Origin: an uncultured Sphingobacteriaceae bacterium
GTDB lineage: Bacteria > Bacteroidota > Bacteroidia > Sphingobacteriales > Sphingobacteriaceae
DNA length: 64,000 nt
Direction of reading: 5' to 3'
Assembly: GCA_946480915.1 (NCBI GenBank)
Contig: CAMLLO010000011.1
Location: 83,620 to 147,619, forward strand
Shown here piece by piece: positions 1 through 8,907 of this stretch; positions within the stretch are counted from its first letter, which is position 1, and each line of letters starts with the position of its first letter. The position numbers and the translations under genes are program-made. Under the pieces are notes generated by a model. The model was not told the origin of the DNA and made no database searches. It saw only the letters and a program-made list of their open reading frames with translations.

Positions 1-325
1 TATTTTGAGGATTTTGCGAGGGCAATATCCTGGTCCTGCAACAATTAATCTCTTGAAAGATCGTATGCTCGACAAAATGTCTGATGCTTCCAGAATAGTT
101 GAACGCCTGGTGCAAAAAGGACTTGTAACTCGTTGTATCAACCAAAAAGATAGAAGAGCTGTTGATATTGTTATCAATGAAAAGGGACTTGAGCTTCTTA
201 AGAAACTTGATCCGGTGATTACTCCTATTGATATTTTAAAATCTAACCTTAGCGAAACGGAAGCAAAGCAGTTAAACTTTCTGCTTGATAAACTTAGAGG
301 CCCCGACGGTATTAAGCGCCCCTGA
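1..325 (+). CDS. MarR-family transcriptional regulator, 5' end outside the window
   Basis: The reading frame is open from the first bases of the window, so the true start lies upstream; about 107 C-terminal residues are visible. They contain the winged helix-turn-helix of MarR regulators: a recognition-helix segment (MSDASRIVERLVQKGLV) followed by a wing with the typical charged DRRAVDI signature, then the C-terminal dimerisation helix. MarR proteins act as dimeric cytoplasmic repressors, often sensing phenolics or oxidants. Its target cannot be read from this fragment. It converges on the ZIP transporter gene. Family call is firm, specific role unknown. Confidence 0.85.
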   Translation, partial: ILRILRGQYPGPATINLLKDRMLDKMSDASRIVERLVQKGLVTRCINQKDRRAVDIVINEKGLELLKKLDPVITPIDILKSNLSETEAKQLNFLLDKLRGPDGIKRP

Positions 326-357
326 CAATATATTTTACTTTCAGTTGCCGACCTAGA

Positions 358-1071
358 TTAATGGATTAAGTAATTCCCAAGCGCAATTGCGATTCCCGCT
401 AATACAGCTATTAATTTTCTTAAATTAAAATGATGTTCTACGCTTGATTCAAATAGAATTGTGGTGGAGATATGCAAGAAAATACCAATTACAATACCCA
501 TGATGCGATCAAAATACTTATTAAGATCACCTATCGAGCCATTACTTAAACCGTCGCTAAACAAATAACCAAAGGGAGACATCGTTGCGAAAAGGATAAG
601 CAATAGGATTATATGATTTTTGGATACCCTATTTTGCATCAATACACTTGCCAGTGCGAATGAAGCGGGAATGTGATGGAGCCCGATTCCAAATAGCAGT
701 TGATTCTGATGTCCCTGCGCAAGAGGCATACCTTCAAGAAAAGCATGAAGACATAAACTAATCATAATTCCGTAAGGAAAAGCGTAGTGATCATGTTGGT
801 GTTTATGGATATGGCCATGTTCAATTCCTTCAGAAAATTGTTCCAGTAATATCTGGAACAGAAAGCCTCCTAATACAAATAAGCCAATGTTATGATCGTA
901 GTTTTTATAAACTTCGGGTATAAGATGAAGAATTGTGATAGCGAATAAATAAGCACCACTAAAGGAAAGAATCAGTTTTAGCCGCTGTGTATTATCTTTT
1001 TTAAAGAAAAAGATTGCCATTCCACCCAGAAGACAGCTTGTAAATAATAGAATCAGTTTCCAGACTTCCAC
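358..1071 (-). CDS. ZIP-family divalent metal transporter
   Basis: Predicted multi-pass inner-membrane transporter, 237 residues, moving zinc or a similar divalent cation into the cytoplasm by family analogy. Seen: repeated hydrophobic segments, a His-rich loop (EHGHIHKHQHDH), and the two polar helices expected of ZIP proteins (LHAFLEGMPLA and GLHHIPASFALA). The frame is open much further upstream, but that extension runs inside the PAP2 gene and is not hydrophobic in a sensible way; I chose the GTG at 1071, which overlaps the PAP2 stop by 19 nt and begins VEVWKLILLFTSCLLGG. Last gene of a methyltransferase-PAP2-ZIP operon. Metal specificity unknown. Confidence 0.8.
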   Translation of the reverse strand: MEVWKLILLFTSCLLGGMAIFFFKKDNTQRLKLILSFSGAYLFAITILHLIPEVYKNYDHNIGLFVLGGFLFQILLEQFSEGIEHGHIHKHQHDHYAFPYGIMISLCLHAFLEGMPLAQGHQNQLLFGIGLHHIPASFALASVLMQNRVSKNHIILLLILFATMSPFGYLFSDGLSNGSIGDLNKYFDRIMGIVIGIFLHISTTILFESSVEHHFNLRKLIAVLAGIAIALGNYLIH

Positions 1072-1634
1072 TCTTTTTTGATTTTTAAAGTTAAAAAAAC
1101 AGTACTGGTCAGATAGCCTATAAGGCAGCCCAATAGTGCGCCTGTAAGTACATCGATCGGGAAATGTACTCCAACATATACTTGTGCAAACGCAACGCTG
1201 AATGCCCAAAATAGTGCCAAGGGTGCAATCCACTTCCATCTCGAATAAAAGGTGCCGACAAGAAACATAGCAATTCCGAAATGATTTGTAGCATGTGTTG
1301 AGGGGAAGCTAAAACCGCTACCGCATGCCACCCGCGAATTAATCTCGCCTTTTAAGGAAATATCGTTGCAAGGTCTAAGCCGTTCGAAAGCAGGTTTTAC
1401 TACAGATGCGGAAAAAAAATCGCAGAGGCCAAACGTTAATACGATAAATAACAGGCAGGTTACTCCCCATTTGCCATAGTTTCTGGCCAAAAAGATTATA
1501 AGAAACAGGTAAAGTGGCGTCCAAAAATATTTGTTTCTCAAAAATGGCATTAACCAATCGAAAAATGAATTAGATAAATCTTTGTTAATGAAAAAAAAGA
1601 TTTGCTGGTCAATTTGTATTAAATGATCAAACAT
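1053..1634 (-). CDS. PAP2-family membrane phosphatase
   Basis: A 193-residue integral membrane protein of the type 2 phosphatidic acid phosphatase superfamily, which dephosphorylates lipid phosphates such as undecaprenyl pyrophosphate or phosphatidate at the outer face of the inner membrane. Motif C1 is KPAFERLRP, C2 is FPSTHATN and C3 is AQVYVGVHFPIDV. The nucleophile His and the Asp of C3 are present, but the Arg that normally opens C3 (SRxxxGxHxxxD) is Gln. About five hydrophobic helices surround the motifs. The ATG at 1634 overlaps the stop of the upstream methyltransferase by 8 nt, so the genes are translationally coupled. The exact lipid substrate cannot be told. Confidence 0.85.
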   Translation of the reverse strand: MFDHLIQIDQQIFFFINKDLSNSFFDWLMPFLRNKYFWTPLYLFLIIFLARNYGKWGVTCLLFIVLTFGLCDFFSASVVKPAFERLRPCNDISLKGEINSRVACGSGFSFPSTHATNHFGIAMFLVGTFYSRWKWIAPLALFWAFSVAFAQVYVGVHFPIDVLTGALLGCLIGYLTSTVFLTLKIKKEWKSGN

Positions 1635-2364
1635 CAGCTTTGCTGCAAATAAAAATTAGTCGATCCGAATTCTTTTTGTCAAATGGATCAAGCGAATAAC
1701 TACCAAAGTATTCATTTATTTTGAATCCACTAGTCTTAAATAATCTCTCAAAATCTGAAAGTGAAAATGCCTGCACGTCTTCCTGGAAGCTCTGTTTCTT
1801 GTCTTTATGCTCAAATTCAATCGATTTTATGATTCTGCCCGTTTTCACCCTTTTACTGATATTGAAGTCTATTCCTTCGATAGTTTTAACCTCCTTTTCT
1901 GTGAGGCTATTCAGTATTTTTTCGCTGTTAAAATAATCCAGTACAAGTATACCGTCTTTTTTTAACGACTTTCTGAACGATTTCAGTGCGTTTAAGTTGT
2001 CTCGTTCACTGGCGAAATATCCAAAACTTGTGAAGAGGTTAAATGCAAAATCAAAGTAATTAATGAAAAACAAATTCCTCATATCATGCTGAAAAAAATG
2101 CAGCCTTTCATTTTCAAATTGCTTAGCATGTTTAATACTTGAATAAGAAAGATCTATCCCTGTTACATCAAAACCTTTTTTATTTAAAAAAATAGAATGT
2201 CTTCCCTTGCCACAGGCAATATCGAGCATTCTGGATTCTTTTTCGGGTTGAAGATGAACGCAAAGCTTATTGATGAAGTTTTCGGCTTCGGCGTCGTTGC
2301 GCTGATGATATAAAATATGATAATAAGGAGAGTTGAACCAATTCTGGTACCATTTACCCGGCAT
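1627..2364 (-). CDS. class I SAM-dependent methyltransferase
   Basis: Cytoplasmic 245-residue methyltransferase with a Rossmann fold. Motif I (LDIACGKGRHS) lies near residue 48, followed by the acidic end of strand 2 (VTGIDLS) and a motif IV-like segment (FDFAFNLFTSFGYF), then the motif VI-type strand ILVLDYFN. The acceptor substrate is unknown; the sequence resembles the general Methyltransf_25 group. It is the first gene of the minus-strand operon with PAP2 and ZIP genes, diverging from glmM across about 200 bp. The pairing with a lipid phosphatase might hint at lipid or quinone chemistry but this is weak inference. Confidence 0.8.
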   Translation of the reverse strand: MPGKWYQNWFNSPYYHILYHQRNDAEAENFINKLCVHLQPEKESRMLDIACGKGRHSIFLNKKGFDVTGIDLSYSSIKHAKQFENERLHFFQHDMRNLFFINYFDFAFNLFTSFGYFASERDNLNALKSFRKSLKKDGILVLDYFNSEKILNSLTEKEVKTIEGIDFNISKRVKTGRIIKSIEFEHKDKKQSFQEDVQAFSLSDFERLFKTSGFKINEYFGSYSLDPFDKKNSDRLIFICSKADV

Positions 2365-2515
2365 ATAAAAAACTTAAGCGTGCAAACTTACGTAAAATTT
2401 TGTGCCCTGAATTTCACAGAAATATCAATAAAAAATTTAAACTGTCCGCCAGATGTAATAAGATGTTTGTTTCTGTCAATAAATTGAGATCATTAAGTTT
2501 ACAGATTTATTATCC

Positions 2516-2547
2516 TTGGGCAATACCCCTTAATATTGTTATTTTTG
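2516..2547 (+). promoter_or_regulatory. Bacteroidota-type promoter for glmM
   Basis: TTG at 2516-2518 and an exact TAnnTTTG box (TATTTTTG) at 2540-2547, 21 bp apart, match the -33/-7 consensus of Bacteroidota. It would leave only about a 10-nt leader before the GTG at 2564. AT-richness makes chance matches possible. Confidence 0.4.
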
Positions 2548-2563
2548 GGCAAAACATACAAAA

Positions 2564-3955
2564 GTGACTCTTATAAAATCAATTTCAGGCATTAGAGGTA
2601 TTATTGGCGGTACTCCCGGTAACGGATTAACCCCGGTTGACATATTGAAGTTTACAGCTGCTTTCGGAAAATGGACGATGAAGAAAAGTGGCAAAAATAA
2701 AATAGTTATAGGTCGTGATGCCCGGCTTTCGGGTGAAATGGTCCGAAATCTGATTGCAGGTACTTTGCAAAGTATTGGTGTTGACGTAATCGATCTGGGC
2801 CTTTCAACTACTCCAACTGTAGAAATTGCTGTTCCCGATGAAAATGCCGGAGGTGGAATAATTATTACTGCCAGTCATAATCCCAAACAATGGAATGCTT
2901 TAAAACTGCTTAACGGAGACGGCGAGTTTATCTGTGAAGCTGATGGCAAAGAAGTTTTGGAGATGGCAGAGGATATGGACATAACCTTCGCAGATGTAAA
3001 TCAACTGGGCAACATTACGCTTGATGATACATATTTGCAGAAACATATCGATAAGATTCTTGCCCTTCCTTTGGTAGATGTTGAAGCAATACGCAAAGCA
3101 AAGTTTAAGATAGCTATCGATTGCGTAAACTCCAGCGGAGGAATTTTTGTTCCGGCTTTATTAAAGGCATTAGGCGTTGAAAAAGTACATGAACTGTATT
3201 GTACACCCGATGGGCATTTTCCGCATAACCCCGAGCCGCTCCCCGAAAACTTGGTTGCCCTGTCACAGGAAGTGCAGAATAAAAGTGCGGATCTGGGTAT
3301 TGCTGTTGATCCGGATGTTGACCGATTATGTTTCGTATGTGAGGATGGAAGCATGTTTGGCGAAGAATATACGCTGGTTGCTGTCGCCGATTACGTGTTG
3401 AAAAATACTCCAGGAAATACAGTGTCCAATCTCTCATCGACACGTGCCTTACGCGACGTTACTGAAGCTTCTGGTAATACGTATAGTGCTGCTGCGGTTG
3501 GAGAGGTGAATGTTGTAAACAAGATGAAAGAAACCAGTGCAGTGATTGGTGGCGAAGGAAATGGCGGAGTTATTTACCCCGAGTCGCATTACGGCCGTGA
3601 TGCGCTTGTTGGTATCGCTTTATTTTTAACGCATCTGGCAAAATTCGGGAAGTCAATTTCTGTTCTCAGACGGTCTTACCCCGGGTATTTTATTTCTAAG
3701 AATAAAATTACACTGACCCCTGAAATGGATATCGACGCTTTGTTGAAAAAAGTGGAAAAAAAATATGAAAATCAACCATATTCTACGATCGACGGCCTGA
3801 AAATTGAATTCGAAAAACAATGGGTTCATTTACGCCGGTCGAACACAGAACCGATCATTCGTATTTATTCGGAGGGTGATTCTGAAACTGTTGCGGCAAA
3901 TCTTGCAAATAAAATTATTTCCGACATCAAGGAGATACTTCAACTAAAGGGGTAA
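2564..3955 (+). CDS. glmM: phosphohexomutase, GlmM-like (phosphoglucosamine mutase)
   Basis: A 463-residue alpha-D-phosphohexomutase, most likely converting glucosamine-6-phosphate to glucosamine-1-phosphate for UDP-GlcNAc and hence peptidoglycan and lipid A. The phosphoserine loop is ITASHNP with Ser at residue 104; the metal loop is DPDVDRL; sugar binding GEGNGGV; and the C-terminal phosphate-binding loop is RRSNTEPIIRI. The start is GTG at 2564 giving the usual family N-terminus (LIKSISGIRG). The stop is only 6 bp before the cysteine desulfurase ATG, so both are co-transcribed. A phosphomannomutase/phosphoglucomutase specificity is an alternative, since the families share all motifs. Confidence 0.8.
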   Translation: MTLIKSISGIRGIIGGTPGNGLTPVDILKFTAAFGKWTMKKSGKNKIVIGRDARLSGEMVRNLIAGTLQSIGVDVIDLGLSTTPTVEIAVPDENAGGGIIITASHNPKQWNALKLLNGDGEFICEADGKEVLEMAEDMDITFADVNQLGNITLDDTYLQKHIDKILALPLVDVEAIRKAKFKIAIDCVNSSGGIFVPALLKALGVEKVHELYCTPDGHFPHNPEPLPENLVALSQEVQNKSADLGIAVDPDVDRLCFVCEDGSMFGEEYTLVAVADYVLKNTPGNTVSNLSSTRALRDVTEASGNTYSAAAVGEVNVVNKMKETSAVIGGEGNGGVIYPESHYGRDALVGIALFLTHLAKFGKSISVLRRSYPGYFISKNKITLTPEMDIDALLKKVEKKYENQPYSTIDGLKIEFEKQWVHLRRSNTEPIIRIYSEGDSETVAANLANKIISDIKEILQLKG

Positions 3956-3961
3956 CATACG

Positions 3962-5086
3962 ATGCGTGTGTATCTGGATAATGCTGCGACTACCCCCTTA
4001 GATCCCGAGGTTATTAAAGAGATGTCGATGATAATGGAAAACCATTTTGGCAATCCATCGTCTATTCATGCTCATGGCCGGGAAGCGCGAACGGTAATAG
4101 AAAAATCCCGGAAAACGGTTGCATCATTTCTGAATACATCGCCCTCTGAGATATTTTTTACATCGGGCGGCACCGAAGCCGATAATATGGCTATTCGATG
4201 CGGAATTGTTGATCACAACATCAAGCATGCTGTAAGCACCAGAATAGAACATCACGCCGTTCTTCATACTCTCGAGGCGATGCAAAAAAGCGGCTTAATT
4301 GAATTAAGCTTCGTTGATATTGATTCTAAAGGGAATCCTGATCTGGGTCATCTCGAAGAAATTCTTTCTTTACACGATCATAGCTTCGTTTCCTTGATGC
4401 ATGCCAATAATGAGTTAGGCACACTCATTGATATTGAATCAGTTGGCGAGATTTGTAAAAAGTATGATGCCCTATTCCATTGCGATACAGTACAAACAAT
4501 CGGTCACTATCCAATCGATTTGCAGGCACTAAAGGTGGATTTTATTACCTGCGCCGCGCATAAATTACATGGACCTAAAGGCACGGGTTTTTTGTATATT
4601 AATCATAATCTCAAAATAAACCCATTTATTTACGGCGGCGCCCAAGAGCGAAACATGCGTGGGGGAACCGAGAATATATACGGCATTGCAGGATTAGCTA
4701 AAGCTATTGAAATTGCTTCCCGAGGAATGCTCATGCATCAGGAATATATTCAGGGTTTAAAATCCTATATGATAGATGAACTTATTACGAATATTCCCGG
4801 TGTCGAATTTAATGGCGAAACATCTCCCGAAAAAAGTTTGTATACAGTATTAAATGTGTTATTCCCGGAAACGGATCTGGCAGATATGTTGCTTTTTAAC
4901 CTCGACATTTCGGGGATTTCGGTTTCAGGAGGAAGTGCATGTAGTTCGGGTACAAATATCGGTTCGCATGTGCTGGAAGGAATCGGTTCGGATCCAAACC
5001 GGCCCGCTGTTCGATTCTCATTTAGTAAATTCAATACAAAAGATGAGATAGATTATGTAATTACTAAGCTGAAAGGCCTTTTTTAA
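3962..5086 (+). CDS. cysteine desulfurase (NifS/IscS class V aminotransferase)
   Basis: PLP enzyme of 374 residues that takes sulfur from L-cysteine for Fe-S clusters, thio-modified tRNA or other cofactors. Seen: N-terminal YLDNAATTP, the FFTSGGTEADNMAI PLP-phosphate loop, the Schiff-base Lys201 in AAHKLHGPKG, and the mobile catalytic loop SGGSACSSGT with the persulfide-forming Cys327. The short loop and SACSSG signature put it in group I (IscS/NifS) rather than SufS. No IscU or SufBCD gene lies nearby, so its sulfur acceptor is not shown. It follows the glmM-like gene by 6 bp. Confidence 0.9.
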   Translation: MRVYLDNAATTPLDPEVIKEMSMIMENHFGNPSSIHAHGREARTVIEKSRKTVASFLNTSPSEIFFTSGGTEADNMAIRCGIVDHNIKHAVSTRIEHHAVLHTLEAMQKSGLIELSFVDIDSKGNPDLGHLEEILSLHDHSFVSLMHANNELGTLIDIESVGEICKKYDALFHCDTVQTIGHYPIDLQALKVDFITCAAHKLHGPKGTGFLYINHNLKINPFIYGGAQERNMRGGTENIYGIAGLAKAIEIASRGMLMHQEYIQGLKSYMIDELITNIPGVEFNGETSPEKSLYTVLNVLFPETDLADMLLFNLDISGISVSGGSACSSGTNIGSHVLEGIGSDPNRPAVRFSFSKFNTKDEIDYVITKLKGLF

Positions 5087-5191
5087 GGAGTTTCTTATCT
5101 TAAACCTTTTTTATTTTTTTAGTTTTTGTAAAACAAAGTAGGTAAGTTCCGCTGTTCTACTAGTATACTATTTAGCTTAAAAAAGAAAGAC

Positions 5192-5731
5192 ATGGAACTA
5201 TTTCGCGAAGAATACTTAACTATTCAGGATGATTATTTAAGAGTAGATCCGTCAAGAGAAGGGTCTGATAATGATGTAGATTATAGTAATGACGACCTCG
5301 GTGAAAATTCTGAAATTACACCTTTAGGAGACGCGATTGAAGAGGAAGAGGTAAACGACTATAAGATTGATCCTGATGATGACGACGACTTTGATGACGA
5401 TGATGATGACCTGGACCTGGATCTAGATACTGAAGAAATTGAAGAAGATGAAAGGATCCTGGATGTTGTATCGGAAATTGATCCTGATGATGATTTAGAT
5501 GATGATGACGACGATGTGTTTGATGACGATGATGATTTGGATGTAGATATAACTCCGGATCTGGACGATGATGACGATTTACTGCCTGATGAGGATGACG
5601 ATGATTATGAGGATGATGCCATCGCCAGAACATCAATTGATACAAATGCCGATTATTCATCCCGTCCGCACGGACGGGTAACAGGCACAATGATAGATCA
5701 TGAACCCGGATTGCCAGGTTCGCAAGTCTGA
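5192..5731 (+). CDS. extremely Asp-rich protein of unknown function
   Basis: I do not recognise a family. The 179-residue product has about one third Asp residues, concentrated between residues 57 and 145 in runs of four to six Asp separated by single hydrophobic residues (patterns such as DDDDDLDVD). There is no signal peptide or membrane segment. The N-terminus (MELFREEYLTIQDDYLRVDP) and C-terminus (RPHGRVTGTMIDHEPGLPG) are of more normal composition and may be the conserved handles. The ATG at 5192 is the only sensible start. A calcium or basic-protein binding role would be speculation. It ends at a strong terminator shared with accD. Confidence 0.7.
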   Translation: MELFREEYLTIQDDYLRVDPSREGSDNDVDYSNDDLGENSEITPLGDAIEEEEVNDYKIDPDDDDDFDDDDDDLDLDLDTEEIEEDERILDVVSEIDPDDDLDDDDDDVFDDDDDLDVDITPDLDDDDDLLPDEDDDDYEDDAIARTSIDTNADYSSRPHGRVTGTMIDHEPGLPGSQV

Positions 5732-5794
5732 TTATACCTGCCGACAGTAAAAGATGTAAACCTGGATAATTGGAATACAACCGACATATAATAG

Positions 5795-5820
5795 AAAAAG
5801 CCCCGTTTGGGGCTTTTTCT
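5795..5820. terminator. bidirectional intrinsic terminator
   Basis: Perfect stem AAAAAGCCCC / GGGGCTTTTT with a GTTT loop, giving a T-run on both strands. It sits between the convergent Asp-rich gene and accD and can stop both. Confidence 0.9.
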
Positions 5821-5828
5821 ATTTGATT

Positions 5829-6674
5829 TTAATTATTTAACATCCTCAAAAAGGTGGAAAGTTTTTCTTTCATCTGCCTTCTGTCTACTATAAAGTCAAG
5901 GAAGCCGTGCTCCAGTACAAATTCAGAAGTCTGAAATCCTTTAGGGAGATCTTTTTTAATAGTTTCTTTAATAACCCGCGGCCCTGCGAAGCCAATTAAT
6001 GCACCAGGTTCGGCAATATTTACATCGCCAAGCATTGCATACGAGGCAGTAACACCACCTGTAGTGGGATCGGTTAATAAGGATATATAAGGAATCTTAG
6101 CTTTGCTCAATAATGCCAGCTTAGCAGAGGTTTTAGCCATTTGCATCAATGAAAATGCCGCCTCCATCATTCTTGCCCCGCCTGATTTTGAAATCATCAA
6201 AAACGGAATTCGGTGCTGAATACAATAATCTATCGAACGTGCAATTTTTTCGCCCACTACGGATCCCATAGAACCGCCAATAAAACTGAAATCCATACAG
6301 GCAATCACAAGATCCTGTCCCTCAATTTTTCCATGAGCAGATCGTATAGCATCTATAAGTCCTGTTTTTTTATTACTTTCCTCTAATCTATCAGTATATT
6401 TTTTATTGTCATTAAAATTTAAGGGATCTCCGGAACGAAGTAGTGGGAAAAGTTCTGTAAATTCATTGTTATCGAACAAAACAGAAAAATATTCTTTAGA
6501 ACCTATACGCAGATGATAATTGCAATAATGGCATACATATTTAAATTCTACTTGTTCGGCGTAATGTAAAGGTTTTTTACACTCCGGACATTTGTTCCAT
6601 ATACCATCCGGGGCTTCTTTCTTTTCTTCGGTAGAAGTGATAATTCCCTTTTTTTCTCTTTTGAACCAAGCCAT
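5829..6674 (-). CDS. accD: acetyl-CoA carboxylase carboxyltransferase subunit beta
   Basis: Subunit of the AccA2D2 carboxyltransferase that moves the carboxyl group from biotin to acetyl-CoA in the first step of fatty-acid synthesis. The 281 residues start with the zinc ribbon ([10 protein letters not shown] ... [10 protein letters not shown], four Cys) and continue with the crotonase-like core, including the [12 protein letters not shown] and SGGARMMEA oxyanion-hole segments and the [14 protein letters not shown] segment. Length fits bacterial AccD. The gene stands alone, divergent from the aldolase; accA is not in the window. Confidence 0.97.
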   Translation of the reverse strand: MAWFKREKKGIITSTEEKKEAPDGIWNKCPECKKPLHYAEQVEFKYVCHYCNYHLRIGSKEYFSVLFDNNEFTELFPLLRSGDPLNFNDNKKYTDRLEESNKKTGLIDAIRSAHGKIEGQDLVIACMDFSFIGGSMGSVVGEKIARSIDYCIQHRIPFLMISKSGGARMMEAAFSLMQMAKTSAKLALLSKAKIPYISLLTDPTTGGVTASYAMLGDVNIAEPGALIGFAGPRVIKETIKKDLPKGFQTSEFVLEHGFLDFIVDRRQMKEKLSTFLRMLNN

Positions 6675-6814
6675 ATATCTTTTGGAATAAGCGGTTACAA
6701 ATAAACGAAATTTTTAAGAGAACAACCTTTATTTATCTCTTGTAATGAATAATTCTTAAATCATCTTTAAGCTTGAAAATTTTTTTTATTTTCGGGCTTT
6801 TATTATTAAATAAT

Positions 6815-7894
6815 ATGAATCTTAAAAATTATAAGGGCGTTTTATACGGTGATGCGGTTCAACAATTGTTCGAACAAGCGAAAAAGCATCAATTTGCTTT
6901 GCCAGCTGTGAATGTTATCAATACAAACTCTATAAATGCGGTGATGGAAACGGCAAAAGCTGTAAATTCACCTGTAATAATCCAGCTTTCTAACGGTGGA
7001 GCTCAGTTTTATGCTGGAAAATCACTGAATAATGAAAAATTAGAAGCCTGTATATTGGGAGCTGTCTCTGCAGCAAGACACGTACATTTACTTGCAGAAC
7101 ATTATGGTGTTGCTGTAATCTTGCATACAGATCATGCCGCTAAGAAGTTGTTGCCCTGGATAGATGGTCTTTTATCTCATGGTGAACGCTTTCACCAACA
7201 AACCGGAAAGCCATTATTTTCATCTCATATGCTCGACCTTTCTGAGGAGTCTATTGAAGAAAACTTAGAAATTTCTAAAACATACCTTGAGCGTATGAAG
7301 AAAATGGGGATGACCATCGAAATTGAGTTGGGTGTAACCGGCGGAGAAGAAGATGGTGTTGATAATACTGATGTTGATAGCTCTAAATTATATACTCAGC
7401 CATCAGAAGTAGCTTTTGCCTTTAAAGAATTGAGCGAAGTTAGCCCGAGATTTACGATTGCAGCTGCTTTTGGAAATGTTCATGGTGTTTATAAACCAGG
7501 GAACGTAAAACTTCAACCGGTGATTCTTAAAAATTCTCAGGATCATATTCGGAAGGAGTTTAATATAGAAGAAGAAAAACCTATCAATTTCGTTTTTCAT
7601 GGTGGGTCAGGTTCTTCAAAAGAAGAAATCAGAGAAGCAATTTCTTACGGTGCAATTAAGATGAATATTGATACCGATATGCAATGGGCATTTTGGGAAG
7701 GCATTAAAGATTTTTACAAATCGAAGGAAGCATATCTTCAGTCTCAAATCGGTAACCCCGAAGGTGCTGATTCTCCTAATAAAAAATACTACGATCCACG
7801 TGTTTGGTTACGTAAAGGCGAAGAGAATTTTGTTAAGCGCTTAACTCAGGCATTTGAAGATTTGAATTGTATCAATGTAAATGACAAACTTTAA
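6815..7894 (+). CDS. fbaA: fructose-bisphosphate aldolase class II (FbaA type)
   Basis: Zinc-dependent class IIA aldolase, 359 residues, cleaving fructose-1,6-bisphosphate in glycolysis and forming it in gluconeogenesis. Seen: the metal and catalytic segment ILHTDHAAKKLLPWIDG, the EIELGVTGGEEDGVDN segment, the zinc ligand in FGNVHGVYKPGNV and the phosphate-binding FHGGSGSSKEEI. The frame is open back to a TTG at 6773, but the ATG at 6815 gives the normal length of the FbaA class and the family N-terminus MNLKNYKGVLYGDAV. Single-gene unit followed by a terminator. Confidence 0.95.
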   Translation: MNLKNYKGVLYGDAVQQLFEQAKKHQFALPAVNVINTNSINAVMETAKAVNSPVIIQLSNGGAQFYAGKSLNNEKLEACILGAVSAARHVHLLAEHYGVAVILHTDHAAKKLLPWIDGLLSHGERFHQQTGKPLFSSHMLDLSEESIEENLEISKTYLERMKKMGMTIEIELGVTGGEEDGVDNTDVDSSKLYTQPSEVAFAFKELSEVSPRFTIAAAFGNVHGVYKPGNVKLQPVILKNSQDHIRKEFNIEEEKPINFVFHGGSGSSKEEIREAISYGAIKMNIDTDMQWAFWEGIKDFYKSKEAYLQSQIGNPEGADSPNKKYYDPRVWLRKGEENFVKRLTQAFEDLNCINVNDKL

Positions 7895-7914
7895 TCGTTA
7901 AACGAACGTTATAG

Positions 7915-7948
7915 AAAAACGCTGGGTTTATAGCCTGGCGTTTTTTTT
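7915..7948 (+). terminator. intrinsic terminator of fbaA
   Basis: AAAAACGCTGGG pairs with CCTGGCGTTTTT (two G-T wobbles) around a short AT loop, followed by a run of eight T. Located 20 bp after the fbaA stop. Confidence 0.85.
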
Positions 7949-8003
7949 ATGCAGAAAAATTCTGCCTGAATCTTAAATTAGATGGATTAAATTCGGACTA
8001 CCT

Positions 8004-8510
8004 ATGAAAGGAAGACAACGTAATTTCTTTGAAAAATTAGCTAATGCTGCCACTCGTTTCACAGGCAGCTCTACGGCTTTTATTATTGCCGCGATGATAG
8101 TTGTAGTATGGGGTCTTGTGGGACCAGTATTTGAATACTCGGAAACATGGCAATTGGTAATTAATACCGGAACAACGATTGTTACATTCTTAATGGTGTT
8201 TTTAATACAGAAATCGCAGAACAAAGATTCAAAAGCCATTCATTTGAAGCTAAACGAATTATTGGCCTCTATCCCCAGAGCAAGTAACAGGATGGTTGAT
8301 ATCGAAGATTTATCTGAAGAAGAATTAGACAGGCTACATAGCTTTTATTTTAGAATAGCAGAGCTGGCCAAAAAAGCAGAACATCTTAAGAAAACCCATA
8401 CAAACGAAAGTGCCTTAAAATCTCATATCGAAAAGTTGGGAGCAATTTCGGAGGAACTTGAACAAAAGTCTGCAAATGGTAGAAGTAAGGAAAGCAAAGC
8501 AAAAAAATGA
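8004..8510 (+). CDS. low-affinity iron permease family protein
   Basis: A 168-residue protein matching the bacterial low-affinity iron permease (Fet4-like) family: a short basic N-terminus (MKGRQRNFFEKLANAATRFTGSS), two hydrophobic helices (residues ~22-45 and ~50-70) joined by the ETWQLVINTGTTIVTFLMVF segment, the QKSQNKDSKAIHLKLNEL motif typical of the family, then a charged coiled-coil-like tail. The family name comes from a fungal transporter with more helices; actual iron transport by this short form is unproven. The downstream GNAT gene starts inside its 3' end. Confidence 0.8.
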   Translation: MKGRQRNFFEKLANAATRFTGSSTAFIIAAMIVVVWGLVGPVFEYSETWQLVINTGTTIVTFLMVFLIQKSQNKDSKAIHLKLNELLASIPRASNRMVDIEDLSEEELDRLHSFYFRIAELAKKAEHLKKTHTNESALKSHIEKLGAISEELEQKSANGRSKESKAKK

Positions 8511-8907
8511 CCTGGATTGTGTTTATGCAATCCGAAGGACAGTGTTTATAGAGGAACAGCATTGCCCTCCTGAATTTGAATGGGAACACGAAGAAGAATC
8601 AGTTCATTTTTTGGCTAAGATAAACGATATTCCCGTCGGCACTGCCAGGTGGAGACGAACAGAAGAAGGGTTTAAATTGCAACGGTTTGCTGTTTTAAAG
8701 GAATTCAGGAGAATGGGGGTTGGACAGGCCTTGGTTCAAGCGGTTCTTGATGATCTTCCTGCAGAAGCTGACTATGTTTACTTGCATGGGCAGATTCAAG
8801 CTTGTGCTTTATATGAAAAATTTGGATTTGAGAAAGAAGGGGAGGAGTTCGATGAGGTTGGAATACAGCACTATAAAATGGTGCTTCATCTTAATGAAAA
8901 ATCTTAG
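8476..8907 (+). CDS. GNAT-family N-acetyltransferase
   Basis: Cytoplasmic acetyl-CoA-dependent acetyltransferase of 143 residues. The acetyl-CoA pyrophosphate loop is visible as FRRMGVGQALVQA, preceded by strand beta4 (LQRFAVLKEF) and followed by HGQIQACALYEKFGF, the usual C-terminal motif with the Tyr acid. The N-terminal part (AIRRTVFIEEQHCP) fits the ElaA/YjdJ-like subgroup. ATG at 8476 is preferred over an in-frame TTG 18 nt upstream. It overlaps the iron-permease gene by 35 nt in another frame, so the two are coupled, and it overlaps the hmgL 3' end tail to tail by 17 nt. Substrate unknown. Confidence 0.85.
   Translation: MVEVRKAKQKNDLDCVYAIRRTVFIEEQHCPPEFEWEHEEESVHFLAKINDIPVGTARWRRTEEGFKLQRFAVLKEFRRMGVGQALVQAVLDDLPAEADYVYLHGQIQACALYEKFGFEKEGEEFDEVGIQHYKMVLHLNEKS

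Noticed and set aside
5316..5780. His-rich frame opposite the Asp-rich gene
   Set aside because: GAT/GAC codons read in antisense give His/Ile/Val; a shadow of the Asp runs.
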